DNA of 64,000 bases, taken from NCBI GenBank assembly GCA_965601825.1, contig OZ271839.1:2294001-2358000 (forward strand), in the 5' to 3' direction. The notes under the pieces were generated by a model that worked only from the letters and a program-made list of their open reading frames with translations, did not search any database and was not told the DNA's origin. The first letter of the stretch is position 1, and each line of letters begins with the position of its first letter. Made by a program: the position numbers and the translations under genes. Below are positions 1-8,085 of this stretch, in pieces. This DNA is from HXMU1420-13 sp965601825 (GTDB lineage Bacteria > Bacteroidota > Rhodothermia > Balneolales > Balneolaceae).

Positions 1-415
1 ATTTACAGCAACTTTTGATGAAGAGAATAAAGCTTCGTTTGAAATAAGTGAACCTAAGAGATATATCTATGAACCAAATTCTGCGATTCGAAAAGCAGGT
101 TTTTTTAAGCTGATTGGGGAGAAATTTCAAATAGAGAAGCTAGATACTAATACACACTTGTACTCATCAGAAACGCTTCTTAATGATTTCCCTGGCAAAA
201 CTTTTAAACTTCAGGAGATGATTAAGCCTGATAAAAAAATGATCAGAAAAAATGTTTCTAACGGGATTATAAATGTGATTTCAAAAAATTATCCGTTGAG
301 TGCTAACGAAATTAAAAAGCGATATAAGTTGAAGGATGGGGGGGATCAGTTTCTAATTTTCTGTAAAGTCGAAGAACTAGGGAATGTGTGTTTGAAATGT
401 GATCCTATAAGTTAA
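1..415 (+). CDS. C-terminal end of a THUMP-like class I methyltransferase (truncated by window edge)
   Basis: The reading frame is open from base 2, so this is the last ~137 residues of a larger gene and not a small protein starting at the TTG at 158. The visible part reads YIYEPNSAIRKAGFFK, then THLYSS, DFPGKTF, NYPLSA and KLKDGGDQFL. That is the pattern of the THUMP-like domain at the end of the Bacteroidota PG_1098-type SAM-dependent methyltransferases. The Rossmann methyltransferase domain would lie before the window. The family is thought to act on RNA, but the substrate is not established. The assignment rests on motif recognition only. Confidence 0.75.
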   Translation, partial: FTATFDEENKASFEISEPKRYIYEPNSAIRKAGFFKLIGEKFQIEKLDTNTHLYSSETLLNDFPGKTFKLQEMIKPDKKMIRKNVSNGIINVISKNYPLSANEIKKRYKLKDGGDQFLIFCKVEELGNVCLKCDPIS

Positions 416-499
416 TGGCGTACATCGATTTCTAACTTTACTGTTTAACTAGAAAGAGGTTAATTCGGGAATTAACTGTTAACAATAGTTGGGGAAAAT

Positions 500-859
500 A
501 TGAGTGGTACAATATCCTGGAATCTTCAAACTTCGATAAAGAGTGGTCAACTTGAGAACTTGAAAGTTTTGATAGCAGAGATGACTGAAAAAACACATGC
601 TGATGAACCCGGTGCTCTAGCTTATGAAATGTATATAAACGAGGAAGGAAGTAAACTCCACATCTATGAAAAATATGAAGATGTTAGTGCAGTAATGACT
701 CATCTTGGAAACTTTGGTCAAAATTTCTCTGAGCGCTTCATGACTTATCTAACGATTGATTCTTTTACCGTTTATGGGGATGCACCGGAAGAATTAAGAG
801 GTGCTTTGGCTCCATTTGGCACAGTATTTTTCAAGAAAGCAGGTGGATTTACCAGATAG
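500..859 (+). CDS. Small ABM-fold protein (putative quinol monooxygenase family)
   Basis: A 119-residue protein without signal peptide. The pattern (GQLENLKVLIAEMTEKT, then EPGALAYEMYINEEGSKLHIYEKYED, then a helix and FTVYGDAPEEL) fits the antibiotic-biosynthesis-monooxygenase/dimeric alpha-beta barrel fold, whose members usually run 95-120 residues and dimerise. Substrates vary widely across this family, so no reaction is assigned. The ATG at 500 follows a GGGGA stretch at about -10, a good ribosome-binding site for this window. It is convergent with the kinase gene that ends 12 nt downstream. Confidence 0.6.
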   Translation: MSGTISWNLQTSIKSGQLENLKVLIAEMTEKTHADEPGALAYEMYINEEGSKLHIYEKYEDVSAVMTHLGNFGQNFSERFMTYLTIDSFTVYGDAPEELRGALAPFGTVFFKKAGGFTR

Positions 860-871
860 CTAAGAGTCTGT

Positions 872-1915
872 TTACTTTATCAAATCAGATTCAACATCGG
901 ACTGAACGTGATCTGACGTGAAACTAAAGGCGAGTTTAAATTTACCTTCGGTTTCAACCTCATACGTACATTCAAGCTGTTGCAATTGAAGCTTTATTAA
1001 AGTTAATCCAAGATTGGTAGAACTTTCGAATGAGTGCTGTTCATTGAATCCATTTCCATCGTCTTCATAGACGAAATGCAGTTCTCTACCAAATGAGTTC
1101 ATTGAAATGGAAATAGTACCCTCATCACGTCCTTCAAAGGCATATTTAAAACTATTGGTGAGCAACTCATTAAACATCAATCCCAATGGTATACATTGAT
1201 TCATATCCAATCGATAATTTGGAATCGAAATCTCAAGAGCAATTTCTTTATCTCCCCTTAGTGTATGTTGTATAGTTGGTAGAATCCTATTTAAATATTC
1301 ATTGATCTCGACGGAGGCCATATCGTTATGATCGTACATTAATTCATGTACTTTGGCTATAGAATGAACACGATTAATAGATTGCTGAAATGGAAACTTT
1401 ACATCTTGATCTTTTAGCTCATTTGCCTGCAGCTCAAGCAATGAAGAAATGATGGTAAGATTGTTTTTAACTCTGTGATGAATCTCAGCAAGCAGGATGG
1501 AGGCTTTATCTTGTAAGTAATACTGTTGAAGTCCTCGATCTACCGTTAGCAAGAAATCGTCTTCATTCCAGGGTTTTGTCAAATAACGGTAAAGATCTGC
1601 TTTGTTAATAGCGTTCATTGCAGAATCGAGTGCTGCTTGACCCGTTAGAAGTATCTTTACACTTTTTGGATATCTATTATGGAATATGGTTAAAAACTCG
1701 TCACCATACATTCCCGGCATAATTTGATCCGAAATTGCCATTACTACAGTTCTGCCGTCTTCTTCAAGTTCGTCAATCAATTCCAGCGCTTCTTCGCCAC
1801 TTTCTGCAAATTCATATTCAAATCGAGTACCAAATTTGCGAATCAATTGTTTACTCAATGAATTCAGAATAATCTGTTCATCATCTATACAGAGGATTAC
1901 GTCTTTTTTATTCAT
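872..1915 (-). CDS. Receiver-HisKA_2 hybrid histidine kinase
   Basis: The N-terminal receiver domain (about residues 5-130) has the acidic pair in CIDDE, phospho-acceptor Asp in AISDQIMPG (about D63), the LLTGQ threonine and the KPW lysine. A HisKA_2 dimerisation domain follows with the motif EIHHRVKNNL (second His the likely phospho-site, about H147). The end is a HATPase domain (NELLTNSFKYAF; DDGNGF). No DNA-binding output is present. The receiver in front suggests that phosphorylation by a partner kinase, most simply the membrane kinase encoded 41 nt upstream, controls this kinase's own activity; that is inference. Start taken at the ATG (1915) rather than the GTG one codon earlier. A close paralogue lies at 8086-9147. 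Confidence 0.85.
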   Translation of the reverse strand: MNKKDVILCIDDEQIILNSLSKQLIRKFGTRFEYEFAESGEEALELIDELEEDGRTVVMAISDQIMPGMYGDEFLTIFHNRYPKSVKILLTGQAALDSAMNAINKADLYRYLTKPWNEDDFLLTVDRGLQQYYLQDKASILLAEIHHRVKNNLTIISSLLELQANELKDQDVKFPFQQSINRVHSIAKVHELMYDHNDMASVEINEYLNRILPTIQHTLRGDKEIALEISIPNYRLDMNQCIPLGLMFNELLTNSFKYAFEGRDEGTISISMNSFGRELHFVYEDDGNGFNEQHSFESSTNLGLTLIKLQLQQLECTYEVETEGKFKLAFSFTSDHVQSDVESDLIK

Positions 1916-1956
1916 CACTAATACCTTTACTCAACCTAGCCATCACTATCAGTCTC

Positions 1957-3819
1957 TTAACTCTTCTTATTATCGGTTGACTTTCCCTTATTGATAATAG
2001 GAATCTTAACAATAAAACAAGTGCCCTTACTGCTTGTTTTTACATCAATTGAGCCATTATGTGACTCTACAATTTCTTTAGAAATACTTAATCCTAATCC
2101 GGTACCTTCACCTTTTGCGTTTGTGGTGAAGTACGGTTCAAATATTCTCGGCAATACATCATCTTCTATTCCAGGTCCATTGTCTTCTATTTCTACTGCG
2201 AAATAGTCATCATCTACTTTCTTTAAACGCAGATAAATTTTACCCTCGCCATTCATTGCCTGGATTGAATTATGAAGGATATTTGTCCATACTTGATTCA
2301 ACCTACCCGGATAACATTTTACCATAGGAATCTCTTCGAAATCTTTCTCAACGGTAATTGCACGCTTAATTTTATTATGCAGAATAATCAAGGTGTTTTC
2401 GAGGTCTTCACTAATTTTTGTGTAAGTCTCTGATTCGTTATCCACTCTAGAATAAGTTTTCAAAGCCCTTACCAGCTGGATTATTCTGGAAATGGCAATT
2501 CGAATATCTCGAATGTGAATCTGGGACATTCCGAGATTGTGGAATGAATTAATGATCAAAGGAGCGTATTTATCATCAAGTATGTCTGAGATTTCATGAA
2601 CTGATTCCTTTCTAAAACCGATTTGTGCAAGTAAACGAGCATAAAAAGAAGCTTCAGCAAGATTACTTATAACCGGTACATCTTTGATCTCCCTGGCATT
2701 ACTTCTAATTTCAGAAGTACTCAAGGTCTTCTCCATTCCAATAATGCGTTTACAGGCATTTAAGAACACTATTTTCTTGTTATCCGGCAAAGCATCTACT
2801 ACCATAATCAGATCATTCAGGATATCGACCGAATCGCGATTTATTTCATCAATAGCGCTATTAATTGCTCCGGAAGGTGTATTGATTTCATGAGCAACAC
2901 TTGCAACCAGTTGACCTAATGCAGCCATTTTTTCCGACTGAACAAGTTTCACCTGAGCTTTTTTCAGATCATCCAAAGCTGTATGAGCTTTTTCTTTTTC
3001 GATTTCAAGCTGATTACTTTGCTTCTCTAATTTGTCGTAAGCTCGGGATAGGCGATTATTTCGTTCACTTAATGACTGATTGAATGTCTCCATCTCTGTC
3101 ATTCGCTGATTTTGAGTTTCAACCAAAGTATCCAGCATACCATTAAATGACTTTGCCAGTACTTTTACTTCTAAACTTCCCTGATATTCATCTGCTCTGA
3201 TTTCAGGATGATCTATGGTAAACTTCTGTGCAATTTCCTTAAGAGCTTCTATTGGTTTGGTAATATTTCTGGCTATTGCCAATGTACTTAGCGCGGTACC
3301 AAAACCAATTAAAACGGTTATTAAGAATAGATTCCAAAATGCTGCTTGTTCAGCTTCTCGTATATATTTTGTATCAAAACCTAAGAAAATCCGACCATTC
3401 CCGGATATATTAGAATACCAACTAAGTGATTTTACAAACAGTTCGGATTCACTTGTTATTCGTGAAGGAATTTGAGTAAGAATTGTTAACTCTATCTCAG
3501 TATTCTCAGGGTAGGTTGCTAATACTTCTTCAAATTCATCGTAGATGATGATAAACTCAATGTTGGGATTACGGGTTGCCCAATTTATTACATCACTTAT
3601 ACTTTCAAAATTTTCCTCTTGTAAACCAATTTCTAAACCGAGTCGAACCGCCTCAACTTGAGTGAGGGCACTTGCTTCAAATTCTTTGTAAACGAGATTT
3701 TTTTGTATCCCACTGTTGATATATGCAAATATGATAATTGCAATTACAGCAATAGAAGTAATTAGAACCGTTAGTTGTTGTTTTAACGGGATGTCATATG
3801 ATGGCTTTAAATCAACCAT
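1957..3819 (-). CDS. Membrane sensor histidine kinase (HAMP, HisKA, HATPase)
   Basis: Predicted inner-membrane kinase of 620 residues. Transmembrane segment 1 is at about 15-36, an extracytoplasmic sensor of ~125 residues follows, and transmembrane segment 2 is at about 161-183. HAMP is at about 184-236, then a coiled coil to about 300. HisKA has ALGQLVASVAHEINTP with phospho-acceptor H310. The HATPase has WTNILHNSIQAM, DNGPGI and GTGLGLSIS. About 120 residues separate the H-box helix from the next recognisable kinase region, longer than usual. The start overlaps the upstream binding-protein-like gene by 8 nt (ATGGTTGA), which indicates translational coupling and a shared sensory job. The likely phosphate recipient is the receiver-HisKA_2 protein downstream (inference). 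Confidence 0.88.
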   Translation of the reverse strand: MVDLKPSYDIPLKQQLTVLITSIAVIAIIIFAYINSGIQKNLVYKEFEASALTQVEAVRLGLEIGLQEENFESISDVINWATRNPNIEFIIIYDEFEEVLATYPENTEIELTILTQIPSRITSESELFVKSLSWYSNISGNGRIFLGFDTKYIREAEQAAFWNLFLITVLIGFGTALSTLAIARNITKPIEALKEIAQKFTIDHPEIRADEYQGSLEVKVLAKSFNGMLDTLVETQNQRMTEMETFNQSLSERNNRLSRAYDKLEKQSNQLEIEKEKAHTALDDLKKAQVKLVQSEKMAALGQLVASVAHEINTPSGAINSAIDEINRDSVDILNDLIMVVDALPDNKKIVFLNACKRIIGMEKTLSTSEIRSNAREIKDVPVISNLAEASFYARLLAQIGFRKESVHEISDILDDKYAPLIINSFHNLGMSQIHIRDIRIAISRIIQLVRALKTYSRVDNESETYTKISEDLENTLIILHNKIKRAITVEKDFEEIPMVKCYPGRLNQVWTNILHNSIQAMNGEGKIYLRLKKVDDDYFAVEIEDNGPGIEDDVLPRIFEPYFTTNAKGEGTGLGLSISKEIVESHNGSIDVKTSSKGTCFIVKIPIINKGKSTDNKKS

Positions 3820-4261
3820 CGATTTGCATAATTATTTTGGAGTTTGCTGGAACCTGCGAAAGAGGGACATATCCTATAGTACCCGGGTTCTCAATCACTA
3901 GTTCAACCATATCCTCTATTGAGTTAACAATTTTTGGTGGAATTGATCTACCTGTGAATTGTGCTCGTAACCAAATCCTTTTGATGTTGTTAGGGGTGGT
4001 ATCTAAAGCATCATAGAAGTCTCTTCGATAAGATGGGGATCCCTTATAATCCGCAACTCTAATTCGATCATTATTTTCCCAATTCTGTCTCGACAATGTG
4101 TAGATATTAATCAGGTCATTAATATCTAGATTTTTTGTATCAACACTTTCATGAACAATTACAGCTATGATCTCTGAATCTTGTGCAAAAGAGATATTCG
4201 AATTGATCAATAACGGAACTAGCACCCAGGTAGCTAAAATATGTAGTACAATTCGTCTCAT
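3812..4261 (-). CDS. Small secreted PstS-like periplasmic-binding-domain protein
   Basis: 149 residues with a signal peptide ending near ISFAQ. The mature part (IIAVIVHESVDTKNLDIND, LINIYTLSRQNWENNDRIRV, FTGRSIPPKIV, NPGTIGYVPLSQV) matches the short proteins of roughly 140 residues annotated as phosphate ABC transporter substrate-binding proteins. These are about half of a normal PstS and have no permease partner. Here too no ABC transporter genes are near. It sits between an outer-membrane barrel (1-nt TAATG overlap) and a membrane kinase (8-nt overlap), so a role as ligand-binding accessory of the kinase is more likely than transport. The ligand is unknown; an anion is only a guess from the family name. 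Confidence 0.75.
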   Translation of the reverse strand: MRRIVLHILATWVLVPLLINSNISFAQDSEIIAVIVHESVDTKNLDINDLINIYTLSRQNWENNDRIRVADYKGSPSYRRDFYDALDTTPNNIKRIWLRAQFTGRSIPPKIVNSIEDMVELVIENPGTIGYVPLSQVPANSKIIMQIDG

Positions 4262-5502
4262 TAGAAAATGGTGCTAATACCTAGTGTTAAGAACCGTAGG
4301 TTGTAATCGATATAGTCATTTTCGCCGGCTCTACTATGCAAATACTGGAATTTAAAAACGGTTACATCATTGATTCGCCAGCCACCACCACCCGAAAAGG
4401 CAAGTACTCCAGCTTTTGATGGTGTATTATTTGCCACAAACTCATACGTATTATCAGAGTTGTATGTAGCGTAACCAAATACATAAAAGTCATTGGTAAT
4501 ATTGTAAGTTAAATTACCATATGTAAAGTATTTGTTTAGGTTGGCATTTCTAAAAACATTGATTTCCCTGACTTTCGAATGATCATGAAAGGCACCCATA
4601 AATTCACTTTCCCAAGCGAATTTTTTATATGTAAAAGACAGGTCAAAACCCAAACGGTAGCGAGGAATTTCTCCCATAACAGGCGTTGTAAGCTCTGGTA
4701 ATCGAAAGAAGGAACTTTCTATTTTGGTTCGGTCATCTTCATCTATAGTAAAAGATGTTCCAAACTTGAAGGTTCTGAATTCATTCTCGATTCCAATTCT
4801 ACCACCATAAAGTAAAGCAGTATTAAGGTTTTCACCTTGGTATAAGGCTGTACTTTCTTCCTCTGCACCAAGTGCTCCCGCAGGAATAGAGGACAAAAAT
4901 GAATCTTCAGCATTGCCTATATAAAATGCATAATCAAGAATGAGATTGTCTGAGATATTATTGAACCCATATAATTGGAAGTATGCATTCTTCGGTTTGT
5001 AATCTTCTGAATCAAAAAGATTACTTAAGAGAGTTTCATACATTAATGGTCGTACCAGGTATGGGAAAAGGGGTAGCCGATTTTTAATTTCTAGAAGGTT
5101 ATTGAATTTTGGGAGCAGTAACCCGGTTTTGATTTCCAGATTATCCGTGACTTGAAATGAAATCCAACCTTCAGGAATTTCAAAGTTCCCACTTGGCGTT
5201 TTTGTTGAATAAGATCCTGATGCCTCAAGATTTAAGAAAAATGTTGTACGGTCATTAATTGGTTTTTGGAAGAAGAGATTTACCTGGTGGAGGGCAAACG
5301 AATTGGCATAGGATTCAGTGTAATATCCTGTCGGTACACTTAGTGTAGGTTTTACTAAGGATTCTATATACCGATGATTGAATATTACCTGAGAAAATCC
5401 AAAAATATATAAATCATCATCACTACTTTGTGCTTTAGTTGTATCGGTAAAGCTAAAAAGCAGCCCTAATAGTATCACCAAGCCAACTATCTTATTTCTC
5501 AT
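4261..5502 (-). CDS. Outer-membrane beta-barrel protein (porin-like), copy 2
   Basis: 413 residues with signal peptide MRNKIVGLVILLGLLFSF ending near TKAQ. The mature protein is rich in alternating aromatic and polar strands and ends in Phe (GISTIF), the usual C-terminal signature of barrels inserted by the Bam machinery. It is clearly paralogous to the protein at 5683-6924: both are 413 residues and share FALHQVNLFFQKP and SGNFEIPEGWISF. It resembles phosphate-selective-porin-like proteins in layout, but specificity cannot be read from sequence. The stop overlaps the start of the binding-protein-like gene. A sigma-28-like promoter lies about 53 nt upstream. Confidence 0.75.
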   Translation of the reverse strand: MRNKIVGLVILLGLLFSFTDTTKAQSSDDDLYIFGFSQVIFNHRYIESLVKPTLSVPTGYYTESYANSFALHQVNLFFQKPINDRTTFFLNLEASGSYSTKTPSGNFEIPEGWISFQVTDNLEIKTGLLLPKFNNLLEIKNRLPLFPYLVRPLMYETLLSNLFDSEDYKPKNAYFQLYGFNNISDNLILDYAFYIGNAEDSFLSSIPAGALGAEEESTALYQGENLNTALLYGGRIGIENEFRTFKFGTSFTIDEDDRTKIESSFFRLPELTTPVMGEIPRYRLGFDLSFTYKKFAWESEFMGAFHDHSKVREINVFRNANLNKYFTYGNLTYNITNDFYVFGYATYNSDNTYEFVANNTPSKAGVLAFSGGGGWRINDVTVFKFQYLHSRAGENDYIDYNLRFLTLGISTIF

Positions 5503-5555
5503 ACTGTAACCTAAATCAATTTCCAGGATGCCTATTCATCCTTATTCCATATTGT

Positions 5556-5582
5556 TTATCGGATTACAGCTGTCTTTAATTA
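5556..5582 (-). promoter_or_regulatory. Sigma-28-like promoter upstream of the second barrel gene
   Basis: On the minus strand the -35 box TAATTAAA (5575-5582) is followed by an 11-nt spacer and the -10 box TCCGATAA (5556-5563). The FliA/WhiG/SigD consensus is TAAAGTTT-N11-GCCGATAA. The -10 matches 7 of 8 positions and the spacing is exact; the -35 is weak apart from TAA. The same TAAT-N16-CCGATAAACA arrangement precedes the paralogous barrel gene at 6924. Confidence 0.45.
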
Positions 5583-5682
5583 AATCAGATAGGCTAGTTA
5601 TTTCTATGTAAATGCTTAGTGTTTCAAAGGCTCTTGAGGAAGGAATTGCTAATTAATCTCTTTTAATAACTAATTACAGATT

Positions 5683-6924
5683 TCAAAAGATGGTACTTAC
5701 TCCAAGTGTGAGAAAACGTAATTTGAAATCGAGAAAATCGTTCATACCTGTTCTGGCAAACATTGATTGTAATTTGACTACCGTCAAATCATTTATTTTC
5801 CAACCACCTCCAAACGAACTTACATAATATTTATGTGGCGGATTTGGTGCTAAAAATAGAGACTGATTATCCTTTAAAAAGGATTGATATCCATAGATAT
5901 ACAACTTCTCATTAAAATTATAAGTCAGGTTAGAGTAGAAAAAGAATTTGTTCATATTAACCTGTCTGAAAGCATCAATTTTATGAATGTCTTTATGATT
6001 ATGAAAAACTCCTATGTATTCAGTTTCAGAGACCCAATTTTTATAAGTAAATGAGGCATCGACACCGACACGAAATCTTGGAATCTCCCCAAGAACCGGA
6101 ATAGCAAGTTCTTGTATTAAGACAGTTGCATTACGGTTAGCTGTTTTATTGTCCTCATCATAAGTAAAAGAAGTGCCAAATTTGAATGTCTTAAATCGGT
6201 TCTCAATACCAAGCCGACCTCCGTATAACAGTTGTGTATTTAAATTCTCACCTTGATACAATGCTGTGCTTTCTTCGGCACTACTTAATGTTCCAGCAGG
6301 AACTGAAGACAAAAAAGAATCCTCGGCGTTTCCAACATAAAGGGCATAATCGAAATTAAGTTTATCCGATATATTCGTTAAACCGCTTAATTGAACGTAG
6401 GCGTTGCCAGGTAGATAATCTTCAGGATCAAAAACATTAGCGAAGTAATTTTCATAAACAATCGGTCGAATTATGTAAGCAAATAAAGGAAGTCGGTTTT
6501 GTATTTCATTAAGATTATTAAAACGAGGGAGAAGTAGTCCGGTTTTTAAATCTAATTGATCGTTCAATTTGAATGAAATCCAACCTTCAGGGATCTCGAA
6601 ATTCCCACTAGGAATTTTTGTCGAATAAGAACCTGTAGCTTCCATATTCAAAAAGAAAGTAGCCTTGTCACTAATTGGTTTCTGGAAAAACAAATTTACC
6701 TGATGCAATGCAAAAGAGTTTGCATTCGACTTTGTATTTATGGTAACAGGTATTGAAGCTGATTCATAGAATGTAAGATCACTATGACGCGCATTTAATA
6801 TTACCTGAGAGAAGCCAAAGATATTTAAATCGTCGCTCGACTGAGCATTCGTAAAGTCATAATAGCTCAGGTTAATACTGAGTAAGACGAATAAACCAAT
6901 CAATCCTTTTCTAGCGCCTAACAT
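5683..6924 (-). CDS. Outer-membrane beta-barrel protein (porin-like), copy 1
   Basis: 413 residues with signal peptide MLGARKGLIGLFVLL ending near TNAQ, barrel-like strands and a terminal Phe (GVSTIF). It is a tandem paralogue of 4261-5502, with identical blocks such as QSSD, FALHQVNLFFQKPI, GEIPR and ALYQGENLNT. The 180-nt gap to the second copy holds its own promoter-like element, so the two barrels may be expressed separately or together. Divergent from the lipoprotein gene at 7020, with both promoters packed into about 95 nt. Porin or receptor function is inferred from fold; ligand unknown. Confidence 0.75.
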   Translation of the reverse strand: MLGARKGLIGLFVLLSINLSYYDFTNAQSSDDLNIFGFSQVILNARHSDLTFYESASIPVTINTKSNANSFALHQVNLFFQKPISDKATFFLNMEATGSYSTKIPSGNFEIPEGWISFKLNDQLDLKTGLLLPRFNNLNEIQNRLPLFAYIIRPIVYENYFANVFDPEDYLPGNAYVQLSGLTNISDKLNFDYALYVGNAEDSFLSSVPAGTLSSAEESTALYQGENLNTQLLYGGRLGIENRFKTFKFGTSFTYDEDNKTANRNATVLIQELAIPVLGEIPRFRVGVDASFTYKNWVSETEYIGVFHNHKDIHKIDAFRQVNMNKFFFYSNLTYNFNEKLYIYGYQSFLKDNQSLFLAPNPPHKYYVSSFGGGWKINDLTVVKLQSMFARTGMNDFLDFKLRFLTLGVSTIF

Positions 6925-6946
6925 TCTCTCGTTTTGATTACCCTGT

Positions 6947-6973
6947 TTATCGGAAAATATTTATCAAAAATTA
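6947..6973 (-). promoter_or_regulatory. Sigma-28-like promoter of the first barrel gene
   Basis: Minus-strand reading: -35 TAATTTTT (6966-6973), 11-nt spacer, -10 TCCGATAA (6947-6954). This agrees with TAAAGTTT-N11-GCCGATAA at 6 of 8 and 7 of 8 positions with exact spacing, the best full match in the window. The -10 ends 22 nt before the ATG at 6924, leaving a leader of about 15 nt. Confidence 0.55.
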
Positions 6974-6987
6974 AGCCTAGCCGATAA
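6961..6987 (+). promoter_or_regulatory. Sigma-28-like -10 element of the lipoprotein pair
   Basis: A perfect GCCGATAA lies at 6980-6987, 32 nt before the ATG at 7020. The -35 region at the canonical distance (6961-6968) is poor. The element forms one half of a perfect 11-bp inverted repeat (6943-6953 with 6981-6991) shared with the divergent barrel promoter, so the two -10 boxes point outward from a common centre. Confidence 0.4.
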
Positions 6988-7019
6988 ACAGTTTGAATGA
7001 TTAAACTGAATAGACGTTG

Positions 7020-7475
7020 ATGAAGAGAGTATTCCTTTTTGTAGGATTATTTTTGTTGTGGATAAATTGTAGCAATGTAGTTGGAACACCAGAATTGCCA
7101 CCACCTGAAGAGCTGATCTTAGGTACCTGGCAAGTATTTGATGTTATTGTTGATGGGCAAAACTTCCCTGTTACAAATCCAGGAGCAGGTCAAATACAAA
7201 TTACATTTGAAGATAGTACGGTGATTTATATTTACCCTGAACCGGACGTGAACGGATTACCAACTTCTGGTACTGATACTCTATATGGGGATTGGTACTT
7301 TCGTGATAATTACTCTGATATCTTTATTACAAATTACAGTCCGAATGACGAAAACTTAGTTTGGGATATAGTCGAAATTGGAGTTGGCTTACTTCACACA
7401 AGTTATATTGGACGTGCCATATCAGATACTTCAAGCACATCAACCTATGAATTCATTTACAGGCTGTCGAATTAA
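7020..7475 (+). CDS. Lipoprotein, lipocalin-like, copy 1
   Basis: About 151 residues. The signal peptide ends at Cys in FLLWINC, a weak lipobox, so lipidation is likely but less sure than for its neighbour. The mature part has a Pro-rich linker (ELPPPEEL) followed by LILGTWQV, the start pattern of small lipocalin-like beta-barrel lipoproteins, and ends TYEFIYRLSN. It is paralogous to the next gene, 81 nt downstream. The ATG at 7020 is preferred over the TTG one codon earlier. Function unknown. Confidence 0.7.
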   Translation: MKRVFLFVGLFLLWINCSNVVGTPELPPPEELILGTWQVFDVIVDGQNFPVTNPGAGQIQITFEDSTVIYIYPEPDVNGLPTSGTDTLYGDWYFRDNYSDIFITNYSPNDENLVWDIVEIGVGLLHTSYIGRAISDTSSTSTYEFIYRLSN

Positions 7476-7556
7476 TTGAATTCTGTTATTCGTGACTAAT
7501 GATATACAGACAGAATGACGATAACGGAAATAATCTAAAATCAAATCAAGAGAAAG

Positions 7557-8012
7557 ATGAAATACAGTGCGATTTTAATAGGTACAATTTTATTATTTGC
7601 AGGGTGTGATAGTGTTGGTTCCTCAGAACAACTCCCGCCAGAAGAATTAATCCAGGGTTCATGGCAAGTTAGCTTTGCTACCATTGATGGACAGGTTTAT
7701 CCGGTAACTGTTCCCGGTTTTGGTCAAATACAGGCAATTTTTGATGAATCAAATGTGGAATATATTTTCCCGGGAATTGATGCTAATGGTTTGCCAACAG
7801 CACAAACTGATACATTACGTGGTAATTGGAACTTCAATGAAAATTACTCAACCCTTTATATCACTAATATTGGTAATGAATTAGTTGCTCAAATGGAATG
7901 GTCAATAATCAATATTGGAGTTGGTTTATTACAGACTAGTTATGATGGACCTTCTGCAACAAACCCAGCTGTAACAGCAACCTATGAAATCACTTATAGA
8001 TTGACTGAGTAA
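7557..8012 (+). CDS. Lipoprotein, lipocalin-like, copy 2
   Basis: 151 residues with a good lipobox (LLFAGC, Cys at about 17). It shares with copy 1 the PPEELIxGxWQV start, the NGLPT and TDTL blocks, the IGVGLLxTSY segment and the ITYRL end. This is a clear tandem duplication that has diverged. The start has a GAGAAAG stretch just upstream. A terminator follows at 8042-8071, so the two lipoprotein genes form one transcription unit. The ligand, if any, is unknown. Confidence 0.72.
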   Translation: MKYSAILIGTILLFAGCDSVGSSEQLPPEELIQGSWQVSFATIDGQVYPVTVPGFGQIQAIFDESNVEYIFPGIDANGLPTAQTDTLRGNWNFNENYSTLYITNIGNELVAQMEWSIINIGVGLLQTSYDGPSATNPAVTATYEITYRLTE

Positions 8013-8041
8013 TTATCAATCCATTTTGTTAATTGAGACTG

Positions 8042-8071
8042 GCAGGTTCTTCATTAAACCTGCTTTTTTTT
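8042..8071 (+). terminator. Rho-independent terminator after the lipoprotein pair
   Basis: Stem GCAGGTT (8042-8048) pairs with AACCTGC (8057-8063) across an 8-nt loop, followed by a run of eight T (8064-8071). Confidence 0.85.
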
Positions 8072-8085
8072 GTTTATGGCAATTG

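Noticed and set aside
158..415. Independent 85-residue protein starting at TTG 158
   Set aside because: The frame is open to the window edge with THUMP-like residues before 158, so it is the tail of a truncated gene.
1969..1976. CCGATAAT on the minus strand upstream of the receiver-HisKA_2 gene, like the sigma-28 -10 boxes
   Set aside because: It lies in the last codons of the membrane kinase gene (DNKKS) and no -35 box is at the right distance, so chance coding identity is likely.
6954..6980. Loop of the 6943-6991 inverted repeat as a terminator hairpin
   Set aside because: The 27-nt centre is AT-rich with no T-run after either arm, and it lies between divergent starts.
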